The notes beneath the pieces are model-generated. The model worked only from the letters and a program-made list of their open reading frames with translations, was not told where the DNA came from and ran no database searches. Positions 26,769 to 35,239 of a stretch of 64,000 nt of DNA are shown here, piece by piece. The translations under genes and the position numbers were made by a program. The first letter of the stretch is position 1. Every line of letters begins with the position of its first letter. Source of the stretch: Wenyingzhuangia sp. (GTDB lineage: Bacteria > Bacteroidota > Bacteroidia > Flavobacteriales > Flavobacteriaceae); the NCBI GenBank assembly GCA_020628175.1, contig JAHDFK010000008.1, forward strand, positions 1 through 64,000. The letters run 5' to 3'.

Positions 26769-27788
26769 TTATTTTACAATTTCAATTTCAAAAATTTTAT
26801 CCCAATTTTTACCAGTAACATATAGTTTTTTAGTTAAAGGGTTGTAAGCAATACCATTTAATACCTTGTCGCTAGATTCTATAACGGTTTTGTTGTCTAG
26901 CTGTTTTGCCAGGTCTTTCATGTTTACAATACCCTCTACAGCTCCGTTTTTAGGATTTATAATTGCAATGGCATTTTTGGTCCAAACATTGGCATAAATT
27001 TTACCATCAATATATTCAATTTCATTTAAGTTGTCTACACGTCTTTTATTTGTGTAAGCCTCAATATGGTGTTGTTCTTTTCCGTTTTTAGGATTTAAAA
27101 ACCATATTTTTTCAGTTCCGTCTGTTTTAATTAAGTTTTGTGTGTCATGCGTCAATCCCCATCCTTCTAAACTATTTTCATAAGCAAACGTTTTTTCTAC
27201 CTTAAAAGTATCTATATTGTATATAAAACCAATTTTATGTTGCCAGGTTAATTGGTATATTTTATTGTCAAAAATGGTAATTCCTTCTCCAAAGTACTTT
27301 TTTGCTAAGGCTTGTTCTTGTAGTACATTTCCTGTTTCTAATTCTATTTTTCTTAAAACAGATTGTCCTCTTTGCCCTGTACCTTCGTATAAAAAGTTGT
27401 TGTGAAACTCTAACCCTTGTGTAAAAGAAGTTCTGTCATGCGGATAACTTTGTAGTACTTTGTATGTATAAATAGTAGGTTTTTGACTATTTAGAAAAAC
27501 AACGGTTTTTTGTTTGCTAATTGTTTTGTCTCCGTTTTTTACCACAGCTTTTATAATATGTTTTCCTAATGTATAGTTTTGCAAATTGATAGCTTTGTGG
27601 TTTTCGATGGCTACGTCATCAATAAAATAGTTTACGTTTACATTGGCTTGGTCGCTATTGATGGATAGTTCTAAATTTTCATCAATTTTAATTTTATCAG
27701 GAGCGTTTAAAGAAAATTCGATGGTAGAATTACAAGCTATAAAGTGAATAGCAATGATGAAGATGGGTAATATTCTATTAAAATACAT
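26769..27788 (-). CDS. Glutaminyl-peptide cyclotransferase, lipoprotein
   Basis: A 339-residue exported enzyme (lipobox FIAC, Cys19). After an Ig-like region (about 25-105) comes the five-bladed propeller of the bacterial/plant-type glutamine cyclotransferase, with the hallmark RTSFTQGLEF and YEGTGQRGQS. The family converts N-terminal glutamine of exported proteins to pyroglutamate. In Bacteroidota this is relevant because signal peptidase II or I often leaves glutamine at +1. It is the first gene of the six-gene minus-strand operon. Confidence 0.9.
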   Translation of the reverse strand: MYFNRILPIFIIAIHFIACNSTIEFSLNAPDKIKIDENLELSINSDQANVNVNYFIDDVAIENHKAINLQNYTLGKHIIKAVVKNGDKTISKQKTVVFLNSQKPTIYTYKVLQSYPHDRTSFTQGLEFHNNFLYEGTGQRGQSVLRKIELETGNVLQEQALAKKYFGEGITIFDNKIYQLTWQHKIGFIYNIDTFKVEKTFAYENSLEGWGLTHDTQNLIKTDGTEKIWFLNPKNGKEQHHIEAYTNKRRVDNLNEIEYIDGKIYANVWTKNAIAIINPKNGAVEGIVNMKDLAKQLDNKTVIESSDKVLNGIAYNPLTKKLYVTGKNWDKIFEIEIVK

Positions 27789-27837
27789 TGTTTTTAGAAA
27801 AATGAGTTGTTTTTGTAAAATTATTTCTTTTTTATTT

Positions 27838-27867
27838 TTTGATTATTCAAAAATATACTTAAATTTG
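27838..27867 (+). promoter_or_regulatory. rpmE2 promoter
   Basis: TAAATTTG (27860-27867) with TTTG (27838-27841) 18 bp upstream. The start codon follows 40 nt later. Confidence 0.6.
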
Positions 27868-27907
27868 CAGTCTCAAAAATAAACACAGTTAAAACATAGA
27901 TATAATT

Positions 27908-28159
27908 ATGAAAAAAGGAATACATCCAGAAAATTATAGAATGGTAGCTTTTAAAGATATGTCTAATGGTGATGTATTTTTAACTCGTTCAACAGCTAAC
28001 ACTAAAGAAACTTTAGAAGTTGATGGAGTAGAGTATCCGGTAGTAAAAATGGAAATCTCTAGAACATCTCACCCTTTCTATACAGGTAAATCTAAATTAG
28101 TTGATACTGCAGGACGTATTGACAAGTTTAAAACGAAATACGCTAAGTTTAAAAAATAA
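27908..28159 (+). CDS. rpmE2: 50S ribosomal protein L31, type B
   Basis: An 83-residue ribosomal protein beginning [13 protein letters not shown] and ending with a Lys-rich tail. It contains [18 protein letters not shown], which is diagnostic for L31. There is no CxxC zinc motif, so this is the zinc-independent type B (L31B). It is transcribed alone from a good promoter and ends at a hairpin. Confidence 0.97.
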   Translation: MKKGIHPENYRMVAFKDMSNGDVFLTRSTANTKETLEVDGVEYPVVKMEISRTSHPFYTGKSKLVDTAGRIDKFKTKYAKFKK

Positions 28160-28183
28160 TTTAAACGTATTTACTCAAAATAT

Positions 28184-28213
28184 AAAAGCTGTTGGTGTTT
28201 ATCAACAGCTTTT
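28184..28213. terminator. Terminator of rpmE2 (bidirectional with phoH-like gene)
   Basis: Arms AAAAGCTGTTG and CAACAGCTTTT with an 8-nt loop, between convergent genes. Confidence 0.8.
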
Positions 28214-28227
28214 CTTTGTTTCTATAT

Positions 28228-29559
28228 TTAGAGTAATTCATTTGCAAGGTTTGCCAATTCCGATCGTTCTCCTTTTTCTAGTTTGATGTGCGCAAATAGT
28301 TTGTGCCCTTTTAACTTATCAATTAAGTAGGTAAGCCCGTTACTATGCTCATCCATGTAAGGAGTGTCTATCTGATTGATATCACCAGTAAATATAATTT
28401 TAGTGCCTTCTCCGGCGCGTGTTATAATTGTTTTTACTTCGTGCGGTGTTAGGTTTTGCGATTCGTCAATAATCATAATCACATTAGCTAGGCTGCGACC
28501 TCTAATAAATGCAAGTGCGGTTAAAACCAGTTCTTCATTTTCTTCCATTTCATCTAAATTCTTCCTTTTTTTAGAATCTGCTTTGTATTGCGATTTGATG
28601 AATTTTAAATTATCGAACAAAGGTTGCATATAGGGAGATATTTTTTCTTCGGCACCCCCAGGTAAAAAACCAATATCTCTATTACTCAACGGTATAATAG
28701 GACGCGCCAATATAATTTGATGGTATTGATTTTTTTGTTCCAAAGCCGTAGCTAATGCTAACAGTGTTTTACCTGTACCTGCTACACCTTGTAAAGCCAC
28801 CAATTTTATGTTGTTGTTAAGTAAGGCATCTATAGCAAAAGTTTGTTCGGCATTTTTAGGTTTAATACCATAGGCATAACTTTTTTCAACACGCTCTATT
28901 TGGTTGTTTTCGTTATTGTATCTGGCTAAAACAGAGTCTTGATTGTTGTTTAGAATATAGTAACCATTGGCTATTTTTTGATCGCCTAAAATGCCGTTCT
29001 CATCAATGCTATTATTTTGGTAGAGTTCTTTAATAATATCGTCCTGCAGGTTGTCTAGATTGATGGTTCCTTTAGAAACTTTTACAATATCTTCTACTTT
29101 ACCTGTTAAGTAATCTTCGGCGGTTAACTCTAAGGCTTTGGCTTTAATACGTAAGTTAATGTCTTTGGTTACTAAAATAACTTTTGCTTCGGGGTACGAT
29201 TCTTGAATTAACAAAGCAGTATCAATTATTTTGTGATCGTTTTTGTTAGAGCCATAGGCTTCTTTTGCACTTACTTTGTGTGTGTTGTCGTGCATAGAAA
29301 TAAACAAGTCTCCTTTGCCTTTTCCTAAACTTATCCATTCGTTTAAATTCTGGTTTTCAGAAATTTTATCCAAAAATCGAATCACAGAGCGAGCTTCGAA
29401 GTTTTTGGTGTCGTTTCCTATTTTAAAATTGTCTAACTCTTCTAAAACAGTAATGGGTATAACGACATTGTTGTCTTGAAAACTTTGAATGGAATTATGA
29501 TCGAAAAGTAAAACAGAAGTATCTAATACAAATATTTTTTGAGGTTGATTTTTTGGCAT
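28228..29559 (-). CDS. PIN domain-PhoH family ATPase
   Basis: A 443-residue protein joining an N-terminal PIN ribonuclease-like domain (begins IFVLDTSVLL; acidic residues LDTS, EELD and KDINL visible) to a PhoH ATPase domain with Walker A GVAGTGKT and Walker B MIIDESQNL. Mycobacterial PhoH2 of this layout is an RNA helicase and ribonuclease, so RNA metabolism is the likely role. I use the ATG at 29559, because the in-frame extension to 29610 precedes the conserved PIN start with a basic, unconserved-looking stretch. Confidence 0.9.
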   Translation of the reverse strand: MPKNQPQKIFVLDTSVLLFDHNSIQSFQDNNVVIPITVLEELDNFKIGNDTKNFEARSVIRFLDKISENQNLNEWISLGKGKGDLFISMHDNTHKVSAKEAYGSNKNDHKIIDTALLIQESYPEAKVILVTKDINLRIKAKALELTAEDYLTGKVEDIVKVSKGTINLDNLQDDIIKELYQNNSIDENGILGDQKIANGYYILNNNQDSVLARYNNENNQIERVEKSYAYGIKPKNAEQTFAIDALLNNNIKLVALQGVAGTGKTLLALATALEQKNQYHQIILARPIIPLSNRDIGFLPGGAEEKISPYMQPLFDNLKFIKSQYKADSKKRKNLDEMEENEELVLTALAFIRGRSLANVIMIIDESQNLTPHEVKTIITRAGEGTKIIFTGDINQIDTPYMDEHSNGLTYLIDKLKGHKLFAHIKLEKGERSELANLANELL

Positions 29560-29731
29560 ACATAACAATTTGGTTCTCTTAAATTTAAGAATCTTTTTGT
29601 TGTAAAGCAATGTATTGTATGTATATAGGTGCTTAAAATAAATTCAAAAATGAATAATAATAAAAACAAATAAATTAAAGTAATTGATAATTAGGTATTT
29701 AGAGAGTAGGGGAGTGTTTGTTAATTTTACT

Positions 29732-30772
29732 TTAACTATTCTTTACATCCCACTTGTCTCTTAATTCGTTACCTATAATCATAAACGATAGGACAAGCGC
29801 AACAATTAACAGGCCTGGTATAATAGCTAAATAGGCTTTACCTGTAACAATATAATTGTAATGATTTTTAATAATGATACCCCACGATGGTGTAGGGGGC
29901 TGGGCTCCTAAACCTAAAAAACTCAAACCGCTTTCTACAAGTATAGAGGCTGCAAAATTAGAGGCAGAAATAACAATAATAGGTCCAATAATGTTGGGAA
30001 TAATGTGTCTGGTAATAATTTGAAAATCAGAAATTCCTAAAACTTTTGCAGCTTCTATGTATTGTAGGTTTTTAACACTCTTGGTTTGCCCTCTTACAAC
30101 TCTTGCAACTTCAACCCACATGGTAAGACCTACAGCTACGTAAATTTGCCACAAACCTTTACCGAGGCTAACCGTAATGGCAATAACAAGTAATATAGTT
30201 GGTATAGACCATGTAACATTGATAAACCACATGATAATACTGTCTATAATACCGCCAAAATAACCAGCAATAGCTCCCAATAATAATCCGATCATTAAAG
30301 AGATAGATACGGCTACAATACCAATAGAAAATGAAATGCGGGCACCCACAATCAACCTACTTAATAAGTCTCTTCCATATTTGTCGGTACCTAACCAAAA
30401 TGTTTTTTTTATAACATTTGTGGTCTTTGTTTTTGTAACCTGTAGAGTTTCGTTTTGTAGTTGAGGTTGATAACTTATTGTGTTGTTTTGAATTTTATAA
30501 TTGGCTGTAATAGGAGTTTCTTTTATAAAAATAGCACTACCATTTACAAACTTATTCCATAAAGATTGTTGTTTGGTTTGCGAAATTTCTTGGAGCATAT
30601 AAGTTGTGTACCCAGGCGGTTTGGCTTGAATAGTTATATGCATGGTATTTGCGTTGCTTGTATAGTCGGGAGCTATAAAGTAAGCAAACAAGGCTATAAA
30701 ACTACCCAAACAAATAAAGCCAACGCAAAGGTTGGCTAATATATTTTTAGAAAAGAGTTTCTTTAAAAACAT
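29732..30772 (-). CDS. ABC transporter permease, DppC/OppC type
   Basis: A 346-residue inner-membrane permease of the peptide/nickel importer class. A first membrane helix (about 15-35) is followed by an unusually long loop (about 36-135) and then the permease core with the EAA-type motif (IEAAKVLGISDFQIITRHIIPNI). It is an orphan here, with no DppB partner, ATPase or substrate-binding protein adjacent. It lies 9 nt after the tail-specific protease gene, so it is co-transcribed with it. Confidence 0.87.
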   Translation of the reverse strand: MFLKKLFSKNILANLCVGFICLGSFIALFAYFIAPDYTSNANTMHITIQAKPPGYTTYMLQEISQTKQQSLWNKFVNGSAIFIKETPITANYKIQNNTISYQPQLQNETLQVTKTKTTNVIKKTFWLGTDKYGRDLLSRLIVGARISFSIGIVAVSISLMIGLLLGAIAGYFGGIIDSIIMWFINVTWSIPTILLVIAITVSLGKGLWQIYVAVGLTMWVEVARVVRGQTKSVKNLQYIEAAKVLGISDFQIITRHIIPNIIGPIIVISASNFAASILVESGLSFLGLGAQPPTPSWGIIIKNHYNYIVTGKAYLAIIPGLLIVALVLSFMIIGNELRDKWDVKNS

Positions 30773-30781
30773 GCTTTAAAT

Positions 30782-32881
30782 TTATTGAACTTTAAGCATG
30801 CTTAAAATTTCTACAGCTTTGTTAGCATAAATATCTTGGTTTAACTTTTTATGCCAAGCCAGTCTTTTGTCTTTTAAAATACTGTCTTTTTGTACAAGTA
30901 TTTGTTCGAATTTAGGAAACGTAAACTTGTTAATAGAGTCGTGTTTTAAAACTTTTTTATAGCTTTTAGCTTCTATGTTTAATTTTTCTTGGTTATTTTG
31001 ATAGTTTTTAAGATTCAAAGAATACGTTAAGTTTTCTTGATTTTTCTTTAACCATTTTGCATAACTGTCTATTTCGTTAAAGCGTTTGTCGCTATCAATG
31101 CTCTTTTGCGCGTTGGTAACCACTTCGTTAAAATTGCTGTAAAAACTTTTATGGTCGTAAGTAGCTTCTTCTATCTGATCCCATTCTAAAGGTTCTTCTA
31201 GTTTACTTTCTGCAATATCTAAATAACTAAATCTATCTGGCATCACAATATCAGAGCTAACTCCTTTTAATTGTGTAGATCCCCCATTAATTCTGTAAAA
31301 TTTTTGAATGGTTAATTTGATAGCTCCTAAATCGCTAGGGTAGTTTAAATGTTGATTGATTGGAATGATATTTTGTACAGTTCCTTTACCATAGGTTTGT
31401 TTACTACCTATAATAATAGCTCGTTTGTAATCTTGCATGGCAGCAGCTAAAATTTCTGAAGCAGAAGCCGATAATTCATTCACCATAATTACTAAAGGCC
31501 CATCCCAAATAATTTTACGATCCATGTCTCTTCTTACATCTGGGCTGTTGTTTTTGTATTTTACTTGTACAACAGGTCCTTTTTCTATAAACAGCCCAGC
31601 AATATCAATTGCTGTTCGTAAAGATCCACCTCCGTTATTTCTTAAGTCAATTGCCAATCCATCAATTCCGTCTTTCTTTAGGTTTTCAATTTCTTTACGC
31701 ATATCTGTAGCAGAGTTACGTTGTTGTTTTTTACTAAAGTTGATATAGAACTTAGGCAAGTGAATGATACCGAATTTCTTCCCATTTTTTTCTGTAACCG
31801 ATGATTTTACAAACGTATCTTCAAACTCTACAATATCTCTTACAATAGCAATTTCTTTATAGGTGTTGTCTACTTTTTTAACCGTTAAAACAACCGTAGT
31901 ACCTTTTTTACCTTTAATAAGTTCAATACCATCAGACAAACGCATTCCAACAATATCTGTTGGTTCGTCTTTTTTACCTTGGGCAACTTTTACAATAAAA
32001 TCTCCTACTTCTAAATCTCCTTGCTTATAAGCAGGTCCACCAGGTATTAACTCTACTACTTTTGTGTAACCGCGCTCGTCAGATAAACGTGCACCAATAC
32101 CTTCTATCGATCCAGACATACTAGATTCGAATTTCTTTTTCATATCTGGCGCAAAATAAGTGGTATGCGGATCGAATTGCGCTGTAATACAGTTTAAGAA
32201 AATATCAAAACGTTCATTTTCTTTTGTTTGATTCTCGTAGTAAAATAAATCTTTAATATTTTCGAGAGTTTTTTCTCTTGCTTTTTTCTCCTGTTCGTCA
32301 AAGCTTTTTACAACATGTTTTTTGTCGTCTTTCTTTTTGTCTTCATCTTCTTTTAAATAGCTGTTTAATTTGCTAATTGTTGAAAATTTAAGATGTTTTC
32401 TCCATACGTCTCTTTGTTGTTGCGCATTGATAGGATACTCAGATACATCAGGATCTAAATTGATAGATTCCTTTTTATTGTAATTAAATTTAGAGCTTAA
32501 TAATTCAGAATATAACTTTTCAGATTCTTTTAATCTCGTGTTAAATGTGGTAATTACTTCATCAAAAAAAGTAAATTTTCTACGTAGTATTTGATTGTCT
32601 ACATCATGATAATACTTTTTAAAACGAGCAATATCGGTTGCTAAAAAATATCTTTTATATGGATCTAGACTTTCTATGAATTTATTAAAAACACCTTCAG
32701 AAAAAGTGTCATCAATCATTTTAGGTTCGTAATGTCCTCTTTCTAAAATGTAACGTAAGGCTTCTATAAGTACTTGTTCTCTTTCGGGAGTTTTGTCTGA
32801 TTGATGTTTTTTGAAACTATAAAACACTGATATTCCTACAACAGCAGCAAGAATATATAGGTACTTAATGTATTTTTTCAT
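30782..32881 (-). CDS. prc: Carboxy-terminal processing protease (Prc/Tsp)
   Basis: A 699-residue S41 peptidase that degrades or trims periplasmic proteins from the C-terminus. A signal anchor (about 5-22) precedes an N-terminal helical domain. The PDZ domain is at about 245-330 (GSIEGIGARL..., GGPAYKQGDLEVGD). The Ser-Lys catalytic set lies in NELSASASEI (471-475) and Lys499 in TYGKGT. A C-terminal DUF3340-type extension completes the Tsp layout. It is divergent from surE. Confidence 0.94.
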   Translation of the reverse strand: MKKYIKYLYILAAVVGISVFYSFKKHQSDKTPEREQVLIEALRYILERGHYEPKMIDDTFSEGVFNKFIESLDPYKRYFLATDIARFKKYYHDVDNQILRRKFTFFDEVITTFNTRLKESEKLYSELLSSKFNYNKKESINLDPDVSEYPINAQQQRDVWRKHLKFSTISKLNSYLKEDEDKKKDDKKHVVKSFDEQEKKAREKTLENIKDLFYYENQTKENERFDIFLNCITAQFDPHTTYFAPDMKKKFESSMSGSIEGIGARLSDERGYTKVVELIPGGPAYKQGDLEVGDFIVKVAQGKKDEPTDIVGMRLSDGIELIKGKKGTTVVLTVKKVDNTYKEIAIVRDIVEFEDTFVKSSVTEKNGKKFGIIHLPKFYINFSKKQQRNSATDMRKEIENLKKDGIDGLAIDLRNNGGGSLRTAIDIAGLFIEKGPVVQVKYKNNSPDVRRDMDRKIIWDGPLVIMVNELSASASEILAAAMQDYKRAIIIGSKQTYGKGTVQNIIPINQHLNYPSDLGAIKLTIQKFYRINGGSTQLKGVSSDIVMPDRFSYLDIAESKLEEPLEWDQIEEATYDHKSFYSNFNEVVTNAQKSIDSDKRFNEIDSYAKWLKKNQENLTYSLNLKNYQNNQEKLNIEAKSYKKVLKHDSINKFTFPKFEQILVQKDSILKDKRLAWHKKLNQDIYANKAVEILSMLKVQ

Positions 32882-33011
32882 ATAATATTTTGTCTTCTAA
32901 GATAAGAGTTACTAAAATAGCTTTTTTTAGGAGCAATTAAAATTAATATTTGATATTTTAAATAAATAGTAAAGAGTGCTTCACGATAGATGTTTGCACT
33001 GTTTAATATGT

Positions 33012-33019
33012 TAAATTTG
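33012..33019 (+). promoter_or_regulatory. -7 box of the surE operon
   Basis: TAAATTTG, 19 nt before the surE start. A TTTG at 32993-32996 lies 15 bp upstream, shorter than ideal. Confidence 0.45.
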
Positions 33020-33038
33020 TCGTATAAACACTAACCAG

Positions 33039-33818
33039 ATGTCAAAAAGTAAGCCAAAAATTTTAGTTACCAACGATGATGGTATTACAGCAAACGGAAT
33101 ACGAACCTTAATAGTTGAAATGTGTAAGCTTGGAGATGTATATGTTGTAGCTCCAGACAAACCACAGAGCGGTAAAGGTCATGCCATTACAATAGATGAA
33201 ATTTTGGAGTTAAAACCTCAGAAAATAGACAGTGAAGCGGTAAAAGAAATAGCGTGTACAGGTACGCCTGCCGATTGTGTGAAATTGGCAATTAATGAGG
33301 TGTTGGATACCCGACCAGATTTGTGTGTTTCAGGAATCAATCACGGAAGTAATTCATCGGTAAGTGTCATTTATTCTGGTACTATGAGTGCAGCTATTGA
33401 GGCCGGGATAGAGGGAATACCTGCGATTGGGTTTTCGTTGTGCGATTTTTCTAAAACGGCAAATTTTACAGCAACCCAACCCTATGTTTATAAAATAGCA
33501 AAAGAAGTATTAGAAAAAGGTTTGCCAGATGGTGTGGTGTTGAATGTAAATTTCCCTAAAATATCGGAAGAAAGTTATAAGGGGATTAAAGTATGCAGGC
33601 AAGCTAGAGCAAATTGGAAAGAGAAATTTGACAAGCGTGTAAACCCTTTAGGAAAAGAATATTATTGGTTAACGGGTGTGTTTGAAAATTTAGATGCGGG
33701 AGAAGATACAGATGAGTATTGGTTGTCTCAAAATTACGTGTCTTTAGTACCTGTTCAGTTTGATTTAACGGCACACCATATGATTCAAAAATTAAATAAT
33801 TGGAAATTAAATGAATAA
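33039..33818 (+). CDS. surE: 5'/3'-nucleotidase SurE
   Basis: A survival-protein E phosphatase that dephosphorylates nucleoside monophosphates and short polyphosphates. The 259-residue protein has the metal-binding ILVTNDDGI (Asp13, Asp14) and the second signature CVSGINHGSN. It opens a plus-strand operon with a small membrane protein, lpxB and comEC. Confidence 0.96.
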   Translation: MSKSKPKILVTNDDGITANGIRTLIVEMCKLGDVYVVAPDKPQSGKGHAITIDEILELKPQKIDSEAVKEIACTGTPADCVKLAINEVLDTRPDLCVSGINHGSNSSVSVIYSGTMSAAIEAGIEGIPAIGFSLCDFSKTANFTATQPYVYKIAKEVLEKGLPDGVVLNVNFPKISEESYKGIKVCRQARANWKEKFDKRVNPLGKEYYWLTGVFENLDAGEDTDEYWLSQNYVSLVPVQFDLTAHHMIQKLNNWKLNE

Positions 33819-34101
33819 CGTAGCAAAAGATATAATAGTAGGAGCTTTGGTAGCTTTGATTGTTTGTTTATTAGGAACTGTACTTTTTGTATTGGTTAAA
33901 TTTCCGAACTATAGTATACAAGAGGCTTTCGAAAAATTGTATTTCAGTGGTTTACTTACCAAAGTAATCACTTTAGGAACATTGCCTAATGTTTTGGTAT
34001 TTCATCTTTTTATAAAAAGAAATTTAATTTACAAGGCTCGAGGAGTTTTGTTATTTGTAGTATTGGCCGCTATTGTATTTGCTGTTTTAAAATTTATGTA
34101 A
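33811..34101 (+). CDS. Small inner-membrane protein, unknown function
   Basis: A 96-residue hydrophobic protein with three likely membrane segments (about 8-28, 42-62 and 76-94). Its first 8 nt overlap the end of surE and it ends 1 nt before lpxB, so it is embedded in the operon. I do not recognise a characterised family. Confidence 0.78.
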   Translation: MNNVAKDIIVGALVALIVCLLGTVLFVLVKFPNYSIQEAFEKLYFSGLLTKVITLGTLPNVLVFHLFIKRNLIYKARGVLLFVVLAAIVFAVLKFM

Positions 34102-34102
34102 T

Positions 34103-35209
34103 ATGAAGTATTATTTAATAGCTGGAGAAGCTTCTGGCGATTTACATGCTTCTAATTTGATGAAGTCTTTATTAGAAAAAGACCCAAATGCCGAATTTCG
34201 TTTTTTTGGTGGAGATTTAATGCAACATGTAGGTGGTACTTTGGTAAAGCATTACCGAGAGTTGGCTTTTATGGGTGTTTTAGAGGTTTTAAAAAACATA
34301 CGAAGTATTTTTAAAAATATAGATTTCTGTAAAAAAGATATTTTAGAATATCAACCAGATATGGTTATCTTAATAGATTATCCTGGGTTTAATTTAAGAA
34401 TAGCTGAATTTGCAAAGCAGCAAGGTATAAAAGTACATTATTATATTGCTCCTAAAATATGGGCTTGGAAAGAAAATAGAATTCATAAAATAAAGAAATC
34501 TGTAGATGAATTACATGTTATTTTTCCTTTTGAGGTAGATTATTTTAAAAACAAACACAATTACGAAGTAAACTTTGTAGGAAATCCTTTATTAGACGAA
34601 ATAGCCGCAAGACAACCTATAGATGAAGCTCGCTTTAGAAAAGAGCATCAGTTAGGAGATAAGCAAATTATAGCTTTGTTACCGGGGAGTAGGACGCAAG
34701 AGATTCGTAAAATTTTAAGCGTAATGCTAAGTGTTGTAAACAATTTTAAATCCTATCAGTTTGTAATAGCAGGAGCCCCTAGTAAGGATAAGGCTTTCTA
34801 TAACAATTTTATAGAAGGGGTAGATGTAAAGTTTATCAACAATAAAACATATGATTTACTTTCTATTTCTAAGGCTGCTTTGGTTACTTCGGGAACGGCT
34901 ACTTTAGAAACAGCTTTATTTAAAGTACCACAAGTAGTGTGTTACAAAACAAGTGGGTTAACCTATAGTTTAGCAAAAGCTTTTGTGAAAATTAAATACA
35001 TATCGCTAGTAAACTTGGTAATGGATAGAGCTGTTGTTAGAGAACTTATACAGCATGAATTAAATACGAGTTTGCTAAAAACCGAATTGTATGCAATTTT
35101 AGACGGTGAGGGGAGAAAGAAAATGTTACAAGACTATGAAGAGTTGCATATTTTGTTAGGGGGAGATGGAGCCTCTAACAAATTGGCAGCCAGCATTCTT
35201 AAAAAATAA
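34103..35209 (+). CDS. lpxB: Lipid-A-disaccharide synthase
   Basis: A peripheral inner-membrane glycosyltransferase (GT19) that joins UDP-2,3-diacylglucosamine and lipid X to form the lipid A disaccharide. The 368 residues include AGEASGDLHASNL at the N-terminus, APKIWAWKENRI and the nucleotide-binding LLPGSRTQEI and TSGTATLE. The stop codon is the beginning of a perfect hairpin that reaches into comEC. Confidence 0.96.
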   Translation: MKYYLIAGEASGDLHASNLMKSLLEKDPNAEFRFFGGDLMQHVGGTLVKHYRELAFMGVLEVLKNIRSIFKNIDFCKKDILEYQPDMVILIDYPGFNLRIAEFAKQQGIKVHYYIAPKIWAWKENRIHKIKKSVDELHVIFPFEVDYFKNKHNYEVNFVGNPLLDEIAARQPIDEARFRKEHQLGDKQIIALLPGSRTQEIRKILSVMLSVVNNFKSYQFVIAGAPSKDKAFYNNFIEGVDVKFINNKTYDLLSISKAALVTSGTATLETALFKVPQVVCYKTSGLTYSLAKAFVKIKYISLVNLVMDRAVVRELIQHELNTSLLKTELYAILDGEGRKKMLQDYEELHILLGGDGASNKLAASILKK

Positions 35210-35239
35210 TTTTCATAGCTTTATAAGGCTATGAAAATT
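35208..35239 (+). promoter_or_regulatory. 12-bp hairpin spanning lpxB stop and comEC start
   Basis: Left arm AATTTTCATAGC (35208-35219) and right arm GCTATGAAAATT (35228-35239) are perfectly complementary around an 8-nt loop. The right arm contains the comEC ATG at 35231-35233. The structure could hide the start codon or act as a weak terminator/attenuator. Confidence 0.6.
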
